A DNA stretch of 30,975 nt from Bacteroidales bacterium UBA4893 (GTDB lineage: Bacteria > Bacteroidota > Bacteroidia > Bacteroidales > P3), in NCBI GenBank assembly GCA_002399025.1, contig DHCV01000018.1, positions 1 to 30,975 on the forward strand. Direction: 5' to 3'. Numbering within the stretch: the first letter of the stretch is position 1; every line of letters begins with the position of its first letter. Shown piece after piece: positions 30,074 to 30,975 of the stretch. The notes below the pieces were generated by a model. The model did not search any database. It saw only the letters and a list, made by a program, of their open reading frames with translations, and was not told the DNA's origin. The position numbers and the translations under genes were made by a program.

Positions 30074-30975
30074 TTAATTTGGACATATACCATAATGAAC
30101 AATTGCATTAAAACTACTTCCTAATGGCACTTCAAAATCTCCATCCAAAAGAATGTCATCTACTGCTCTAATAATAACATTTGAGTTATTAGGGATAGTA
30201 GAGTTAGTTAAATGATATGACTTTTGTACGTAATAATCATGATTGATAAAATCAAAATTTTCTTCAATAATATCTTCATTACATTTTGTTTTGAGTTGAT
30301 AATATTTAAAATTTCTGTATTGCCAAGTTGCAGGGAAAACCGAACTTGCATCTGGACGACATCCTCCTTGATCAATTTGAAATGTAATAAATAAATACAT
30401 AGGAATGGATGGGACATAATTATATTTATAGTCATCTCTAAGATCTACTGTTATTACATCATTTACATATATTATAGCTTCTTTTGGCATCCATATAGCG
30501 GCTATTCTATTAAATCCTAAATCTAAATAAGTATTTAAATAATTATATTTAGATAATAGTCTAGAACAACATTCGCTTTCAGTCTTCCTCGCAGTAGAGG
30601 GGAAATAATATGGGTATTGAGAAGGGCATCCATATGGTTCAAAAATATCTAATTCATGCCATACTTGAGCATCTAAAAAAGGATTACATGAAGAACTACA
30701 TTCTCCACCACCAGCATGCAACCAAAATCCTCCCCAATATCCTTTTGATCTTGGTGGCATTTTTGTTTCTATTTCAAAATAGCCATAAGAATAAGTACGT
30801 TTATTTAAAGACCATATTCCTCCAGACACAAAAGGTTTACTCAATGTATCTTCAGGATTATAATTCGCATTTGAATCACAAGTTAAATTTAAAGTATTAT
30901 TAGAGAGTACCGTTTTATCATCAGAATAACATTCTAAACCCCAAGAAAAATCATGTACTTTTTCCCATAAGGTAT
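30074..30975 (-). CDS. Glycoside hydrolase family 16-like secreted enzyme, partial (N-terminus outside window)
   Basis: The frame is open to the right edge, so the start is missing; about 300 residues are visible. The visible part begins ...WEKVHDFSWGLECYSDDKT, continues with NNTLNLTC and KPFVSGGIWSLNKRTYSYGYFEIETKMPP, then GYWGGFWLHAGG and the catalytic motif HELDIFEPYG, which fits the GH16 pattern E-x-D-x-(x)-E (nucleophile and acid/base Glu). GH16 enzymes cut beta-glucans, laminarin, agar or carrageenan; the substrate is not decided. Several Cys residues (GECSSSCNPF, ECCSRL) suggest disulphides in an exported protein. After the catalytic domain, ~65 residues (NVIIRAVDDILLDGDFEVPLGSSFNA) form a small beta-type module. 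The stop is next to the gpmA terminator, so the two genes converge. Confidence 0.82.
   Translation of the reverse strand, partial: TLWEKVHDFSWGLECYSDDKTVLSNNTLNLTCDSNANYNPEDTLSKPFVSGGIWSLNKRTYSYGYFEIETKMPPRSKGYWGGFWLHAGGGECSSSCNPFLDAQVWHELDIFEPYGCPSQYPYYFPSTARKTESECCSRLLSKYNYLNTYLDLGFNRIAAIWMPKEAIIYVNDVITVDLRDDYKYNYVPSIPMYLFITFQIDQGGCRPDASSVFPATWQYRNFKYYQLKTKCNEDIIEENFDFINHDYYVQKSYHLTNSTIPNNSNVIIRAVDDILLDGDFEVPLGSSFNAIVHYGICPN

Noticed and set aside
30610..30903. A plus-strand frame opposite the GH16 gene
   Set aside because: It is antisense to the conserved GH16 catalytic region and has no recognisable features.

Overview
The window looks like chromosomal DNA of a low-GC member of the Bacteroidota. 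This rests on three things: the AT-rich sequence, repeated promoter cores of the Bacteroidota type (TAnnTTTG, with a TTG-type -33 box at two genes), and the near absence of Shine-Dalgarno sequences apart from infC and a weak one at rpmI. LruC-type and GH16-type secreted proteins also fit. Order or genus cannot be fixed from the sequence alone.

Layout. (1) 1-2515: a secreted TPR protein on the + strand, then a repeat-rich zone around a small lipoprotein gene. The zone holds two REP-like double hairpins, a 2 x 21-bp tandem, an array of three 16-bp palindromes at 23-bp period, and a MITE-like inverted repeat. (2) 2516-8245, - strand: an SLC13-type transporter with two RCK_C domains, then the translation cluster thrS-infC-rpmI-rplT-rplS, which ends in a strong terminator. 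infC appears to start at AUU behind a perfect AGGAGG. (3) 8453-18563, - strand: a Wzx/Wzy-type polysaccharide operon. In transcription order it runs single-domain response regulator, initiating sugar-phosphate transferase, half-size TolC-like protein, Wzz-type co-polymerase with a degenerate kinase domain, Wzy/ligase-like polymerase, two GT2 enzymes and one GT4 enzyme. A separately promoted receiver-histidine kinase follows. (4) 18781-21482: an LruC-domain lipoprotein and a membrane-anchored EEP-family hydrolase, separated by about 670 bp that carry a second 23-bp-period palindrome array with a different sequence. (5) 21797-28341, + strand: a second polysaccharide operon, headed by a PAS histidine kinase and followed by an acetyltransferase, a glycosyltransferase, the Wzx flippase and two more glycosyltransferases. 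(6) 28372-29990: lgt and gpmA, overlapping. (7) The right edge cuts a secreted GH16 glycoside hydrolase.

How the genes work together. Regions 3 and 5 complement each other. Region 3 holds the initiating transferase, polymerase, chain-length protein and candidate outer-membrane partner; region 5 holds the only flippase and the acetyltransferase. They are therefore most simply read as one surface polysaccharide (capsule or EPS) system in two divergent operons. Each operon begins with a two-component signalling gene tightly coupled to the biosynthetic gene behind it, which suggests phospho-signalling control of polymer production. I see no Wza-like export protein.

The most unusual non-coding signal is the shared geometry of the two palindrome arrays: 7-bp arm, 2-bp centre, 7-bp arm, 7-bp spacer, exact 23-bp period, with unrelated sequences at two similar intergenic positions. 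A 21-bp-period direct repeat with a related core also occurs at two loci. No tRNA, rRNA, CRISPR-Cas genes or transposase gene was recognised.
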